From: JAVBKP01 sp031553975
Lineage (GTDB): Bacteria; Bacillota; Clostridia; Peptostreptococcales; Anaerovoracaceae
Assembly (NCBI GenBank): GCA_031553975.1
Contig: JAVBKP010000043.1
Coordinates: 1 to 26,019 of the forward strand
Reading direction: 5' to 3'
DNA: 26,019 bases
Shown here: positions 16,615-24,743 of the stretch, piece after piece
Numbering within the stretch: the stretch's first letter is position 1
Layout: each line of letters starts with the position of its first letter
Notes under the pieces: model-generated
Databases searched by the model: none
What the model was told of the DNA's origin: nothing
The model's input: only the letters and a program-made list of their open reading frames with translations
Position numbers and translations under genes: made by a program

Positions 16615-17220
16615 GTGCCAATTAAATTATACAGTAAAGACGAGATTTTAAATTCTTGTAGAAGCGCTTTTGCACAGTACGGATACGACGCGACTAGCAC
16701 ACAATCTCTTGCAGACCTTGCAGGAGTGTCCAAGGCCTTGGTTTTCCATCATTTTGGGAGCAAAAAAGAACTTTATTTTACAATTCTTGAAAGAGGATTG
16801 GCAAAGTACAATGAAGAAGTGGATTTATCTAAGATTGATAAAGTAGATTTCTACGAAGTACTTAGTGAATTTGTGAACATGAAATTAGCGTATTGTAGAG
16901 AGAATGCAGATGACTATGGATTTATTCAATCCACCTTCAATGCAGGACCTAAGAAGCTGCGAAAAGAAATTGAAGAGAGATTTGGGAGCATTGCCCCTAC
17001 CGATATACCTGAACTAAAGGAGCTTTTCCAAAAGGTAACTGTAAGATTTGTAGTCAATAGAGAAGACGCTTTTAACCTTATATTCATGGCAATAGATGGC
17101 TTTGAGCAAAGATTTATCAAAGGACTAACAGGGAATAAGGCCAAGGACAACGAGCACCTTGAAATAGCAAAAAAACAAATTGCCAGCTGCATTAATATGA
17201 TTAGATATGGAATCGAATAA
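16615..17220 (+). CDS. TetR/AcrR family transcriptional regulator
   Basis: The start is GTG 16615, preceded by AGAGGAGGTG with near-ideal spacing. The 201-residue protein has an N-terminal helix-turn-helix (about 23-50; QSLADLAGVSKALVFHHFGSKKELY), the pattern that defines the TetR family. The C-terminal all-helical ligand domain is not informative about the effector. It sits directly behind the ABC exporter gene and overlaps mutY by 14 bases, so it probably represses its own operon and releases it when a toxic compound binds. No clear TetR-type palindrome is seen at the candidate promoter. Confidence 0.9.
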   Translation: MPIKLYSKDEILNSCRSAFAQYGYDATSTQSLADLAGVSKALVFHHFGSKKELYFTILERGLAKYNEEVDLSKIDKVDFYEVLSEFVNMKLAYCRENADDYGFIQSTFNAGPKKLRKEIEERFGSIAPTDIPELKELFQKVTVRFVVNREDAFNLIFMAIDGFEQRFIKGLTGNKAKDNEHLEIAKKQIASCINMIRYGIE

Positions 17221-18271
17221 ACTAATAAACAATCTACTAGATTGGTACGACCAGAACAAACGTGATTTGCCATGGCGTTTGACAAAAGATCCGTACAGCA
17301 TATGGATATCCGAAATCATGGCCCAACAAACTAGAATTACGGCATTGCTCCCATATTACAAGCGGTTCATAGACCTATTCCCTACGGTGAAAGACCTAGC
17401 GGAATCCAAAGAGGATGATGTACTAAAGGCGTGGGAAGGTCTGGGATATTATTCTAGAGCTAGAAACTTGCGCAAAGCTGCCAATTTGGTCATGTCAGAG
17501 TTTGGTGGAAGCATCCCACATACAGAAAAAGAACTGAAGAGCCTGCCTGGTATTGGAGAATACACGGCAGGTGCTGTTTTGAGTATAGCATTTGATCAAA
17601 AAATACCAGCAGTAGATGGCAATGTATTGCGTGTATTCGCACGGGTAGAAAACAACCCAGTGGACGTGATGACTGCTGGTGCAAAAATTTTGGCAGGACA
17701 ATGGGTGTTGGCGCATATGCCGGCAGAGCGAACCGGGGCATTTACCCAAGCGCTGATGGAATTAGGTGCGTTGGTGTGCATTCCCAAGAGCCCCGCCTGT
17801 GACCAGTGTCCAATCGCTGGGCAATGTACTGCCAATGCCATAGGAAACCAAAAGCAATTGCCCATCAAGGCCCCTAAGAAGGCGCAAAGGCCTATGAGCA
17901 AGCTGATACTACTTTTGATAAATGAAAATGGACAAGTTCTCATGCGCCAGCGGACAGAAAGTCTGCTAAAAGGGCTATGGGAATTTTATATGGTTGAGGA
18001 TAGCGTAGAGCAAGAAGGAGAGATTAGGCCTATTGTAGAAGCCCTTGGTCTTGACTTGATGACAGTAGAGGCTCTAGGAGAAAAACAGCATGTGTTCACG
18101 CATATTGTTTGGAATATGAATGGATTTAAGTGTCGAGTGAAGACAGGGTCTAGGGGGCATACAGTTCCTACAGTGCTGTCAGATCAAGGATATACATGGG
18201 TAGCCATTGATAAAGTAAGTAGTTTGGCCATAGCAACAGCCATACAGTTCTATGCAAAACAAGTGAGGTAA
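17207..18271 (+). CDS. mutY: A/G-specific adenine glycosylase
   Basis: This 354-residue enzyme removes adenine mispaired with 8-oxoguanine. Catalytic Glu36 (SEIMAQQT), the helix-hairpin-helix LPGIGEYTAGAV, and Asp137 in AVDGNVLRV are in place. The iron-sulphur cluster loop is C-x6-C-x2-C-x5-C at residues 191, 198, 201 and 207. A C-terminal NUDIX-like 8-oxoG recognition domain (about 235-350) completes the normal length. ATG 17207 has no good ribosome site of its own and overlaps the TetR gene stop, suggesting translational coupling. Its place in an efflux/regulator/UvrA-like operon suggests expression under chemical stress, though this is inferred. Confidence 0.95.
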   Translation: MESNKLINNLLDWYDQNKRDLPWRLTKDPYSIWISEIMAQQTRITALLPYYKRFIDLFPTVKDLAESKEDDVLKAWEGLGYYSRARNLRKAANLVMSEFGGSIPHTEKELKSLPGIGEYTAGAVLSIAFDQKIPAVDGNVLRVFARVENNPVDVMTAGAKILAGQWVLAHMPAERTGAFTQALMELGALVCIPKSPACDQCPIAGQCTANAIGNQKQLPIKAPKKAQRPMSKLILLLINENGQVLMRQRTESLLKGLWEFYMVEDSVEQEGEIRPIVEALGLDLMTVEALGEKQHVFTHIVWNMNGFKCRVKTGSRGHTVPTVLSDQGYTWVAIDKVSSLAIATAIQFYAKQVR

Positions 18272-18275
18272 CAGT

Positions 18276-20645
18276 ATGAACAAAAATATTATTATTGAAG
18301 GGGCTCGTGAGGGTACCCTAAAAAATGTATCGCTAGAAATCCCACGAGACAAATTGGTAGTGCTGACAGGACTATCGGGTTCAGGCAAGTCCACCCTTGC
18401 CAGGGAGGTGTTGTTTAATGAATGTCAACGCCAGTATCTAGAGGCTATGGGTATGCAAGGGATAGCTAAACCAGATGTGGATTTTATTCGCAACGTATCT
18501 CCTGCCGTGACCATAGAGCAACAGACTTCCAATAAGAATCCAAGATCAACAGTAGGAACGGTTACAGATATTTATACTGACCTTCGTATGATATACGAAA
18601 AACTTCATGTTAGAACGTGCCCACACTGCAATGAAGAAATCTGTGCAGCAGACTGCAAAGAAGAGTTAGTCAAGCATGATGGCACATTTACTGTATACAT
18701 GGACTGTCACAAATGCGGTCAGCGTATGGAAAAAATCACCCGTGCCCATTTTTCATCCAATACGAGAGTGGGAGGCTGTCCTACATGTCAGGGTCTTGGC
18801 AAAGTCATGGAGATCAATGCAGAGAATGTGTTAGATGAAAGCCTAGCTATTGAAGATGGCGGAGTGAAGCTGTGGGGCGGAGCGTATTTGGATTATCAAG
18901 TTGGGACGGTGTTAAAAGCATGTGAGCATTTTGGGGTACCGGTAGCCAAAGGCACACCAATTGCTACGCTTAGTCCAGGGCAAAAAGCTTTATTGCTATA
19001 CGGAGCAGAGAGCGACGAAGTCAAAAAAATATTTCCTGGTGTGACAGCACCAAAGACGGTAATGGCTGGAAAATTTGAAGGAATCTATACAGCCCTTTGG
19101 CGGAGAATCTCAGAAAAAGGTGGAGAGGATAAAGTTACAGAAGAGTTTTTTATCTTCGGCACATGTCATGACTGTAACGGCGAAAAGCTAGGAGAGCTTA
19201 GCCGTAATGTCACGGTAGAGGGTATACGTATCCCTGAGCTGACTATACTTTCACTGGATGAATTATATACGTGGGTAGAAAAAATAAATGCCGGTATCAG
19301 CCAGAGCGCACACGCCTATGTGGATGTGTACTTGTTAGACTTAAAGACTAAGATTACAAGGCTAATCAATGTAGGACTTGGCTATTTGTCCCTAGATAGA
19401 CAAAGCGTCACATTGTCTGGTGGCGAATACCAAAGGGTTAAGCTGTCAGCTACTTTAGATGCAACGATTACGGGCATTATTTATATATTGGATGAGCCGA
19501 CAGTTGGACTTCATCCGAAAGACACCATAGGCATGATGAATATTTTGAAGCGCCTTAGAGATTTGGGAAATACAGTCATTGTCATAGAACATGACCCAGA
19601 TGTGATGGAAGAAGCTGACTATGTCATAGATATGGGACCAGGGTCTGGCAAGCACGGCGGGGAAGTTATAGGCAAAGGGACGCTAGCGGAAATCAAAGAA
19701 CAACCTTCTTCTGTGACAGGACAATACTTAAAATCATATAAAGAAAATGTAGGCATCAAGCGGAGAACCACTTTCAAAAAAGGTGCTATCGAGGTTAAAG
19801 GTGCCAGCATGCACAATTTAGAGAATGTGGATGCCAGTTTTCCTGTTGGGTGCCTCACGGCAGTGACAGGCATGTCAGGATCAGGCAAATCCACACTGGT
19901 ATTCGATGTGCTAGCGGAGCAGCACCCAGAGGCCATCACCATAGAACAAGCGGTGATTAGCAGAATGAAGCGTTCCAATGTAGCTACGTATTCAGAGGCC
20001 TATGCAGAGATACGAAAAATCTTTGGAGACCTAAAAGAGGCAAAGGACAGAGGATTTTCAGCCAAGCACTTTTCCTTTAACACCGCAGGTGGACGCTGTG
20101 AGAACTGTTCAGGGCTAGGGTATGTGGACAGCAATATGATGTTCTTTGAGAGCATAGAGGTCGTATGTCCCGTTTGCGCGGGAAAACGTTTCAACGATGA
20201 TGTATTAGAGGTGAAATATGAAGGCTATTCCATCAACGAAATATTGCATTTGTCTGTGGAAGAAGCTGTGAATGTTTTTTACAAAAGTTTGAAAATCAAG
20301 AAAATTCTCACATTGTTAGAGGATGTAGGACTCGGGTATTTAGAGCTAGGGCAAACACTCACAACGCTATCTGGAGGCGAGGGGCAGCGTCTAAAACTGG
20401 CCAAAGAGCTGAATACTACCAAAAAAGGCGCACTATATCTCATGGATGAACCAACCACAGGGTTACACCCTATTGATGTAGACAATTTTCTAGTTATGCT
20501 CCAGAGAATGGTAGAAGCGGGCAATACTGTCATTGTGGTAGAGCATAACCAACAAGTCATACACGCAGCCGACTGGGAGATTAGACTAGGGCCAGAAGGC
20601 GGTGTTAACGGTGGGCATGTTGTGTATACAGGCATACCTAGCTAA
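18276..20645 (+). CDS. UvrA paralogue lacking the UvrB-binding domain (UvrA2-like)
   Basis: At 789 residues this is about 150 shorter than canonical UvrA. The first Walker A GLSGSGKST is at 32-40 and the second, GMSGSGKST, is near 532. Zinc-binding pairs are CPHC near 114, CHKC and CPTC after it, and CENC/CPVC near 607-632. Both LSGGE signature motifs and DEPT Walker B motifs are present. Between the first CPHC and FSSNTRVGGCPTCQGLG only about 60 residues remain where canonical UvrA has about 160, so the UvrB-interaction domain is missing. Such UvrA2 proteins occur in antibiotic producers and Deinococcus, with roles in tolerance to DNA-binding drugs proposed. ATG 18276 lies 4 bases after mutY, with GAGGTA upstream. 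It ends the operon, 21 bases from the convergent gene, with no visible terminator. Confidence 0.9.
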   Translation: MNKNIIIEGAREGTLKNVSLEIPRDKLVVLTGLSGSGKSTLAREVLFNECQRQYLEAMGMQGIAKPDVDFIRNVSPAVTIEQQTSNKNPRSTVGTVTDIYTDLRMIYEKLHVRTCPHCNEEICAADCKEELVKHDGTFTVYMDCHKCGQRMEKITRAHFSSNTRVGGCPTCQGLGKVMEINAENVLDESLAIEDGGVKLWGGAYLDYQVGTVLKACEHFGVPVAKGTPIATLSPGQKALLLYGAESDEVKKIFPGVTAPKTVMAGKFEGIYTALWRRISEKGGEDKVTEEFFIFGTCHDCNGEKLGELSRNVTVEGIRIPELTILSLDELYTWVEKINAGISQSAHAYVDVYLLDLKTKITRLINVGLGYLSLDRQSVTLSGGEYQRVKLSATLDATITGIIYILDEPTVGLHPKDTIGMMNILKRLRDLGNTVIVIEHDPDVMEEADYVIDMGPGSGKHGGEVIGKGTLAEIKEQPSSVTGQYLKSYKENVGIKRRTTFKKGAIEVKGASMHNLENVDASFPVGCLTAVTGMSGSGKSTLVFDVLAEQHPEAITIEQAVISRMKRSNVATYSEAYAEIRKIFGDLKEAKDRGFSAKHFSFNTAGGRCENCSGLGYVDSNMMFFESIEVVCPVCAGKRFNDDVLEVKYEGYSINEILHLSVEEAVNVFYKSLKIKKILTLLEDVGLGYLELGQTLTTLSGGEGQRLKLAKELNTTKKGALYLMDEPTTGLHPIDVDNFLVMLQRMVEAGNTVIVVEHNQQVIHAADWEIRLGPEGGVNGGHVVYTGIPS

Positions 20646-20666
20646 ACCGCTATACGTGGGACACTG

Positions 20667-21602
20667 CTAAACAACCCGTTCAAACCCAGCGTTAGAGCCA
20701 TTGTCTTCAAATATAATGCGTCCGTTTTGTGACAGCCTCAGGTGGCAGTCGCAGGCGGGCGTTTCTTTTATGATTCTCTCCATATTGCCTAGCATTGGTG
20801 CTTTTAACTCATGTCCATTATAGTTTTTAACCGTTATGTCTAGCAACAAATCACCTTGCTTTACCCTGATTTGAATTTGTCCATTGCACGCTTTGAGACG
20901 AGTGCATTTTGCACCATAATAAGTGGCTAATTTATACTGCTTATCCAAATTTCCACCCAAGTCAAGGACAAACAATATACCTTGAAAATGTGTTCCTAGA
21001 AAAGGTATATGAGCGATGGACAACATGGCAGAGGCACCAGGATGGTTGTAAAAATGATTGCATTGCACCCAAACCCAGTTCTTTGGAAAGGACTTGCCCC
21101 AATCCTTTTCTATATAGCCACTATCTCCTGTGAAAACCACTTCCTCACCGTTCCATTGCAAAGTGCCGTTGACCTGATGGTTCAGGCTCAAAATCCCATG
21201 ATAGCACTCCATGAAAGGCAGGTATGAAAAAGGACCCATGATGCTGGGTGCATATACGTTGGTTTTAAGTTCTCTAATACCAGAATAAAGCAAGGCTCCC
21301 TTGGCGGTAAACCTTGGTGTATCAATATCTAATATGATGCCCTGTTTTGAGAAAATATTTTTACCTACCCGAATGGTCTGACTTTGCATGTCCACAGAAA
21401 ACTCCCTAAAAGGATATGTTATAAAGGTAGAATGGTCATTTGAAATAACCTGTACAAAAGCTGTTTTCCGATTGTGTTTATTAATAGACATCCCTGGAAT
21501 GAGGGCGAAGACTTTCTCTCCATGCCTATGCTTAAAATACCAACCTTCAAAAAAAGGCCCGCAGGCTGAATCACCATGATAAAAACTATCTGTATGTGCC
21601 AT
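20667..21602 (-). CDS. Tocopherol-cyclase-like protein
   Basis: This 311-residue protein has family landmarks: GPFFEGWYFKHRHGEK near the N-terminus, GPFSYLPFMECYHGILSL in the middle and GYIEKDWGKSFPKNWVWVQCNHF (core EKDWGKSFPKNWVW) at about 165-185, as in plant and cyanobacterial tocopherol cyclases. Bacteria of this type do not make tocopherol, so the natural reaction is unknown; a lipophilic or quinol-like substrate is a guess. No signal peptide is seen. I set the start at ATG 21602, which shares its A with the stop of the upstream gene (TGATG); the TTG at 21605 is the longer option. AAAGGA lies about 10 bases upstream. It is translationally coupled to the FAD-Rieske gene and probably acts in the same pathway. 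Confidence 0.85.
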   Translation of the reverse strand: MAHTDSFYHGDSACGPFFEGWYFKHRHGEKVFALIPGMSINKHNRKTAFVQVISNDHSTFITYPFREFSVDMQSQTIRVGKNIFSKQGIILDIDTPRFTAKGALLYSGIRELKTNVYAPSIMGPFSYLPFMECYHGILSLNHQVNGTLQWNGEEVVFTGDSGYIEKDWGKSFPKNWVWVQCNHFYNHPGASAMLSIAHIPFLGTHFQGILFVLDLGGNLDKQYKLATYYGAKCTRLKACNGQIQIRVKQGDLLLDITVKNYNGHELKAPMLGNMERIIKETPACDCHLRLSQNGRIIFEDNGSNAGFERVV

Positions 21603-23071
21603 CAATCTAATATTCCTTTCGCACTTGTAGTAAGAGGGGTTACAGCAGGACCTTCTAGCACTTGACCGTGTGCATCAAACCGTGAGCCATGAGCGGGACA
21701 ATCCCAAGAATTTTCATCTTTGTTGTAATGAAGCGCGCTGCCCATATGTCTACACCGAGCGGTTATTCTCAATGTGTTGGCCGCGGGCTGTTTTTTCGTT
21801 CGAGGGGTCAAGTAGCCAAGGGCTAAATTAGCAGTTATATCCAAGGTTTCCTTGGCAAAACTAGCAATGGATAATGAAAGATCTTTTCGCTGAGGGTTGT
21901 ATACATCGGCATAGTTGCTTTTTCCCGTTCGTATTAGATCGCCAATTAGACCAGAGGCAACCATGGCTGATGTCATGCCCCATTTGTTAAAGCCTGTAGC
22001 CACATATAGATTAGGATAGTCTTGGTGAAAACGTCCAATATAAGGAACAGAATCGTGGGTCATACAATCTTGGGCGGACCACCTAGATACAATCTCACCG
22101 CCAGGAAAAAGCTGATTAGCAGTATTTTGTAGATTGTTGTAATGGGAGTGGGAACCCTTATGACCAGTCTTGTGACCTAAACCTCCAAGAAGGAGCAAAT
22201 CATCACCGTCCTCACCTTTGGCCCATCTAAAGGATAAACCCCTATCGTCAATATCCCGGTACATGCCCTCAAATCTAGGCGTTGTCGTATGGATGATATT
22301 GGTGTGTTGGGCGAGTTTTAGCGCCATCGCATAGGAACGAGTTTGGAATAGTTTTAGGAAATAACCACCTTTTTTGTTTAATAGCGGATAGTGTGTGCAA
22401 ATGACGATATGATCGGCATCAAAAACGCCATGAGCCGTGGTAACACTATGATTATCAAAGGTTAAAGCCTCCGTATGCTCTAGGATCTCCCCTCCTAGGG
22501 AAACCACCATGTCTGCAAGAGCATTGACGAATTTTAGCGGATGAAACTGGGCTTGGTCAGTGAAACGTACAGCACCTTTCACATCTAGTGGCAAAGGAAG
22601 ACTTTGCTCAAATCGAGAGTGGATGCCTAGATTACTTGAGGCAAAAGCCTCTTCCTCAAGGTCGCCCACATGAAGATCATCTAATGTATACAAAAAACAA
22701 TTCTTCCGCTGAAAGTCACAATCTATGCTGTTGCTACTGATCAAGGTTTCGTATTCATCGATGGCAAGCTGATTTGAATTGGCATAGTCAAGCGCTAATT
22801 CATTGCCAAGGGATTTTAGCAATTTTGCATAAATCAAAGAATGCTGAGAAGTGATTTTTGCCGTGGTGCCAGCCGTGGTGCCAGAACCAATTTGATGTTT
22901 TTCAAATATGCTCACCTTGTTAACACCGGATTTTAGAAGATTGTAGGCGCAGAGAAGGCTTGTAATTCCCCCACCGATTATGATTACATCTTTTTTGTGT
23001 TTTGAGATATTATTACTCGTAGTGAATACCCCACGAGTTTTTTCGCTCTGCCAAATGGATTGTTTAGTCAA
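21602..23071 (-). CDS. FAD-dependent oxidoreductase with C-terminal Rieske [2Fe-2S] domain
   Basis: I start at TTG 23071, which has GGGAGG 8 bases upstream; the in-frame TTG at 23116 has no ribosome site. The 489-residue product carries a Rossmann FAD motif VIIIGGGITSLLCAYNLL from residue 29 and a DAO-type body ending in YVATGFNKWGMTSAMVASG. The C-terminal Rieske module has C440-R-H442 and C458-P-A-H461, the four cluster ligands. The extra disulphide cysteines of respiratory Rieske proteins are absent, as in Rieske-type ferredoxins. The layout matches the YhfW-like family of Firmicutes, whose substrate is not known. It is paired with the tocopherol-cyclase-like gene and divergent from a BFD-type iron-sulphur protein. 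Confidence 0.88.
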   Translation of the reverse strand: MTKQSIWQSEKTRGVFTTSNNISKHKKDVIIIGGGITSLLCAYNLLKSGVNKVSIFEKHQIGSGTTAGTTAKITSQHSLIYAKLLKSLGNELALDYANSNQLAIDEYETLISSNSIDCDFQRKNCFLYTLDDLHVGDLEEEAFASSNLGIHSRFEQSLPLPLDVKGAVRFTDQAQFHPLKFVNALADMVVSLGGEILEHTEALTFDNHSVTTAHGVFDADHIVICTHYPLLNKKGGYFLKLFQTRSYAMALKLAQHTNIIHTTTPRFEGMYRDIDDRGLSFRWAKGEDGDDLLLLGGLGHKTGHKGSHSHYNNLQNTANQLFPGGEIVSRWSAQDCMTHDSVPYIGRFHQDYPNLYVATGFNKWGMTSAMVASGLIGDLIRTGKSNYADVYNPQRKDLSLSIASFAKETLDITANLALGYLTPRTKKQPAANTLRITARCRHMGSALHYNKDENSWDCPAHGSRFDAHGQVLEGPAVTPLTTSAKGILD

Positions 23072-23135
23072 TTTTAAATCCTCCCAACCGTTCCAAACCC
23101 CGCCTTTGATAGGCAAGAAAATTTATTCATGGTTA

Positions 23136-23164
23136 GTATTACCAATTGGGCTGAACATATACAA
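23136..23164 (-). promoter_or_regulatory. Candidate promoter for the FAD-Rieske/tocopherol-cyclase-like pair
   Basis: On the minus strand TTGTAT (23159-23164), a 17-base spacer and TAATAC (23136-23141). The -10 lies within TAATACTAA, which is repeated in the palindromic operator of the divergent promoter. Confidence 0.35.
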
Positions 23165-23172
23165 AAATAACG

Positions 23173-23201
23173 TTGACTTTAATACTAATTAGTAATATAA
23201 T
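23173..23201 (+). promoter_or_regulatory. Strong promoter with embedded palindrome for the BFD-type protein
   Basis: TTGACT (23173-23178), exactly 17 bases, and TATAAT (23196-23201). The spacer contains the perfect 12-base palindrome TACTAATTAGTA (23183-23194), placed where a repressor would block RNA polymerase. Form and position resemble MarR or HxlR-type redox-repressor sites, but the regulator is not in the window. Confidence 0.75.
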
Positions 23202-23248
23202 GACAATATCCAATTCACATTGGAAAAAAGCAAAAGGAGGTTATTGAT

Positions 23249-23425
23249 ATGGAGAGAAATGAAACAGTTTGCAATTGCATGAGCGTAACAGCTGGTGACA
23301 TTGAAGACGCTATTAAAAATGGCGCAAAAAGCTTTGAAGAGGTGCAGGAAAAAACACAAGTCGGCACAGGTTGCGGCGGATGTGAAGACTCTGCAAAAGA
23401 GCTTGTAGCAGAACTACTAAAATAG
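23249..23425 (+). CDS. Small BFD-like [2Fe-2S]-binding protein
   Basis: This is a 58-residue ORF with AAAGGAGG 8 bases before ATG 23249, a near-consensus promoter and a terminator. Cysteines at 8, 10, 42 and 45 (VCNCM...GTGCGGCE) give the C-x-C...C-x2-C pattern of the BFD fold of bacterioferritin-associated ferredoxin, with the SVTAGDIEDAIKNGAKSFEEVQ helices between them. Stand-alone domains of this size are frequent in Clostridia. It would be a soluble cytoplasmic electron carrier or cluster protein. Divergence from the FAD-Rieske gene and shared operator-like sequence suggest that the two are regulated together, possibly with electron exchange; this is inferred. Confidence 0.88.
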   Translation: MERNETVCNCMSVTAGDIEDAIKNGAKSFEEVQEKTQVGTGCGGCEDSAKELVAELLK

Positions 23426-23434
23426 TCAACTAAG

Positions 23435-23487
23435 AAAAAGCCTGTCAGGTGCAGTTCAAATTGAATGGCACTTGGGCAGGCTTTTTT
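23435..23487. terminator. Bidirectional terminator after the BFD-type gene
   Basis: AAAAAGCCTG (23435-23444) and CAGGCTTTTT (23477-23486) make a 10-pair A/T-flanked stem, with GTGC/GCAC pairing inside. U runs are available in both directions, so it can also end the convergent LysM/GH18 gene. Confidence 0.85.
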
Positions 23488-23519
23488 ATGTTGAAGAAAC
23501 AACAAAATTTGTTATTTTC

Positions 23520-24668
23520 TCATCTTTTTACAATATTAAACCTATCAGCTAGGAGTAGCCAGTTCTGAGGGAAAGAAAGACCTAATTTCCAGTAGCTTAT
23601 GCCCCGAATACCCAATTCTTTTATGAGGTCAAATTTGGCATTAATAGAACGTGCATCCTCGAACCAGACTTCATGGACTTTGTTGTCTTCAGAAAGGTAG
23701 TTAAAATGCGGTGCTTGGGCCGTGTAGTCGTAAAGTATGGAGTTTCGTGTTTCACGAGCAATTCGAATGGCTTCTTGTGGACTAATAGCCTTCGCATAGG
23801 CGCCCCCTGCTACAAAGGGTAGTGTCCAATCATATCCATATAGGTTTTGCCCCATGATTATTTTGTGAGGAGGGATTTCTGTGATAGCATATGCCAGCAC
23901 CCGGCGGACTTGATCAATGGGGGAGACAGCCATGGCAGGACCGCCACTATAGCCCCACTCATAGGTCATAATAATGACAAAATCCGACACTTCGCCGTGT
24001 ACTTTATAGTCATGAGCGGTGTACCATTCACCTGTTTGTTGGGCGCTAGTTTTAGGTACTAGGGCAGTAGACATGAGAAAACCTTCGTTGTGAAGGCGTG
24101 CAGAGGCTTTTCGTAGAAAAATATTATAGTTCTCCTTGTCCTCTGGGCGAAGGTGTTCTATGTCAAAATGAATATCATTGAATCCTAGCCTGCGTGCAGT
24201 GGCTATGATGTTATTTAAAAGCGTATCAGATAGCTGCGGATTGGTAAGGATCAAATTACCTAGTTCAGCGCTGAATTGGTCGTTTTCTAAGTTTGTTACC
24301 ACCATCATCAATGTGACTGCATCATTTCGGGCTATAGAGGCAAAATCATCAAGAAGAGGTTCCTTTAATGAGCCGTCCCTTTGTATTTGAAAACTGAATG
24401 GTGCAAGATAAGTAAGATTTGGTGCAGCTTCACGGGCTGCCTCTGTCAGCGCAGAAGAAACCGCATCCCCCCGTGGTTCTACATAGGCATTGACTTCCGC
24501 ATATGTTTTTAGGCTAGGGGCTCCTGTGGGAATCACCAAAGCTTGACCTACTACCAATGTATCATTTGGATTAATTTTATTCGCCTCAGCTATACGCATA
24601 TAGGCAACCCCATATACATTGCCGATGATATACAGCGTATCCCCCGGCACCACTACATGAATGATCAT
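23520..24668 (-). CDS. LysM-GH18 spore cortex-lytic-type enzyme (SleL/YaaH-like)
   Basis: This 382-residue protein begins with one LysM domain (about 2-48; VVPGDTLYIIGNVYGVAYMRIAEANKI), and no signal peptide precedes it. The GH18 barrel (about 90-380) carries the catalytic DxxxDxE motif DIHFDIE with Asp165, Asp169 and Glu171, followed by PEDKENY as in SleL/YaaH. Those enzymes are N-acetylglucosaminidases that degrade cortex fragments containing muramic-delta-lactam during germination, and they are deposited in the spore coat region during sporulation. Relatives often have two LysM copies; this one has one. AGGAGG lies 7 bases before ATG 24668. A CATACATA (minus, 24689-24696) resembles a sporulation-sigma -10 box, but the implied leader is very short. 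This gene is good evidence that the organism forms spores. Confidence 0.88.
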   Translation of the reverse strand: MIIHVVVPGDTLYIIGNVYGVAYMRIAEANKINPNDTLVVGQALVIPTGAPSLKTYAEVNAYVEPRGDAVSSALTEAAREAAPNLTYLAPFSFQIQRDGSLKEPLLDDFASIARNDAVTLMMVVTNLENDQFSAELGNLILTNPQLSDTLLNNIIATARRLGFNDIHFDIEHLRPEDKENYNIFLRKASARLHNEGFLMSTALVPKTSAQQTGEWYTAHDYKVHGEVSDFVIIMTYEWGYSGGPAMAVSPIDQVRRVLAYAITEIPPHKIIMGQNLYGYDWTLPFVAGGAYAKAISPQEAIRIARETRNSILYDYTAQAPHFNYLSEDNKVHEVWFEDARSINAKFDLIKELGIRGISYWKLGLSFPQNWLLLADRFNIVKR

Positions 24669-24696
24669 ATATTACCTCCTGATTTTAATATGTATG

Positions 24697-24731
24697 ATTT
24701 GGGACGGTTCTAATTTAGAACCGTCCCAAAT
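24697..24731. repeat. 17-base perfect inverted repeat of the GGGACGGTTCTAA family
   Basis: ATTTGGGACGGTTCTAA (24697-24713) is followed after one base by its exact complement (24715-24731). It can end transcription of the collagen-like gene. The GGACGGTTCTAA core recurs at 2918-2929, also in a stem, so this is likely a dispersed palindromic element. Confidence 0.75.
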
Positions 24732-24743
24732 GCAAAGTTAGGG

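Noticed and set aside
23072..23116. N-terminal extension of the FAD-Rieske protein from TTG 23116
   Set aside because: No ribosome site upstream of 23116, and GGGAGG inside this stretch fits the start at 23071.
23142..23149. CCAATTGG palindrome in the divergent promoter region
   Set aside because: Eight bases of symmetry are expected often by chance in AT-rich intergenic DNA.
24689..24696. Sporulation-sigma -10 box (CATACATA) for the LysM/GH18 gene
   Set aside because: The box is plausible for the gene's role, but it leaves almost no leader before the ribosome site and its -35 region falls in the palindrome; kept only as a remark.
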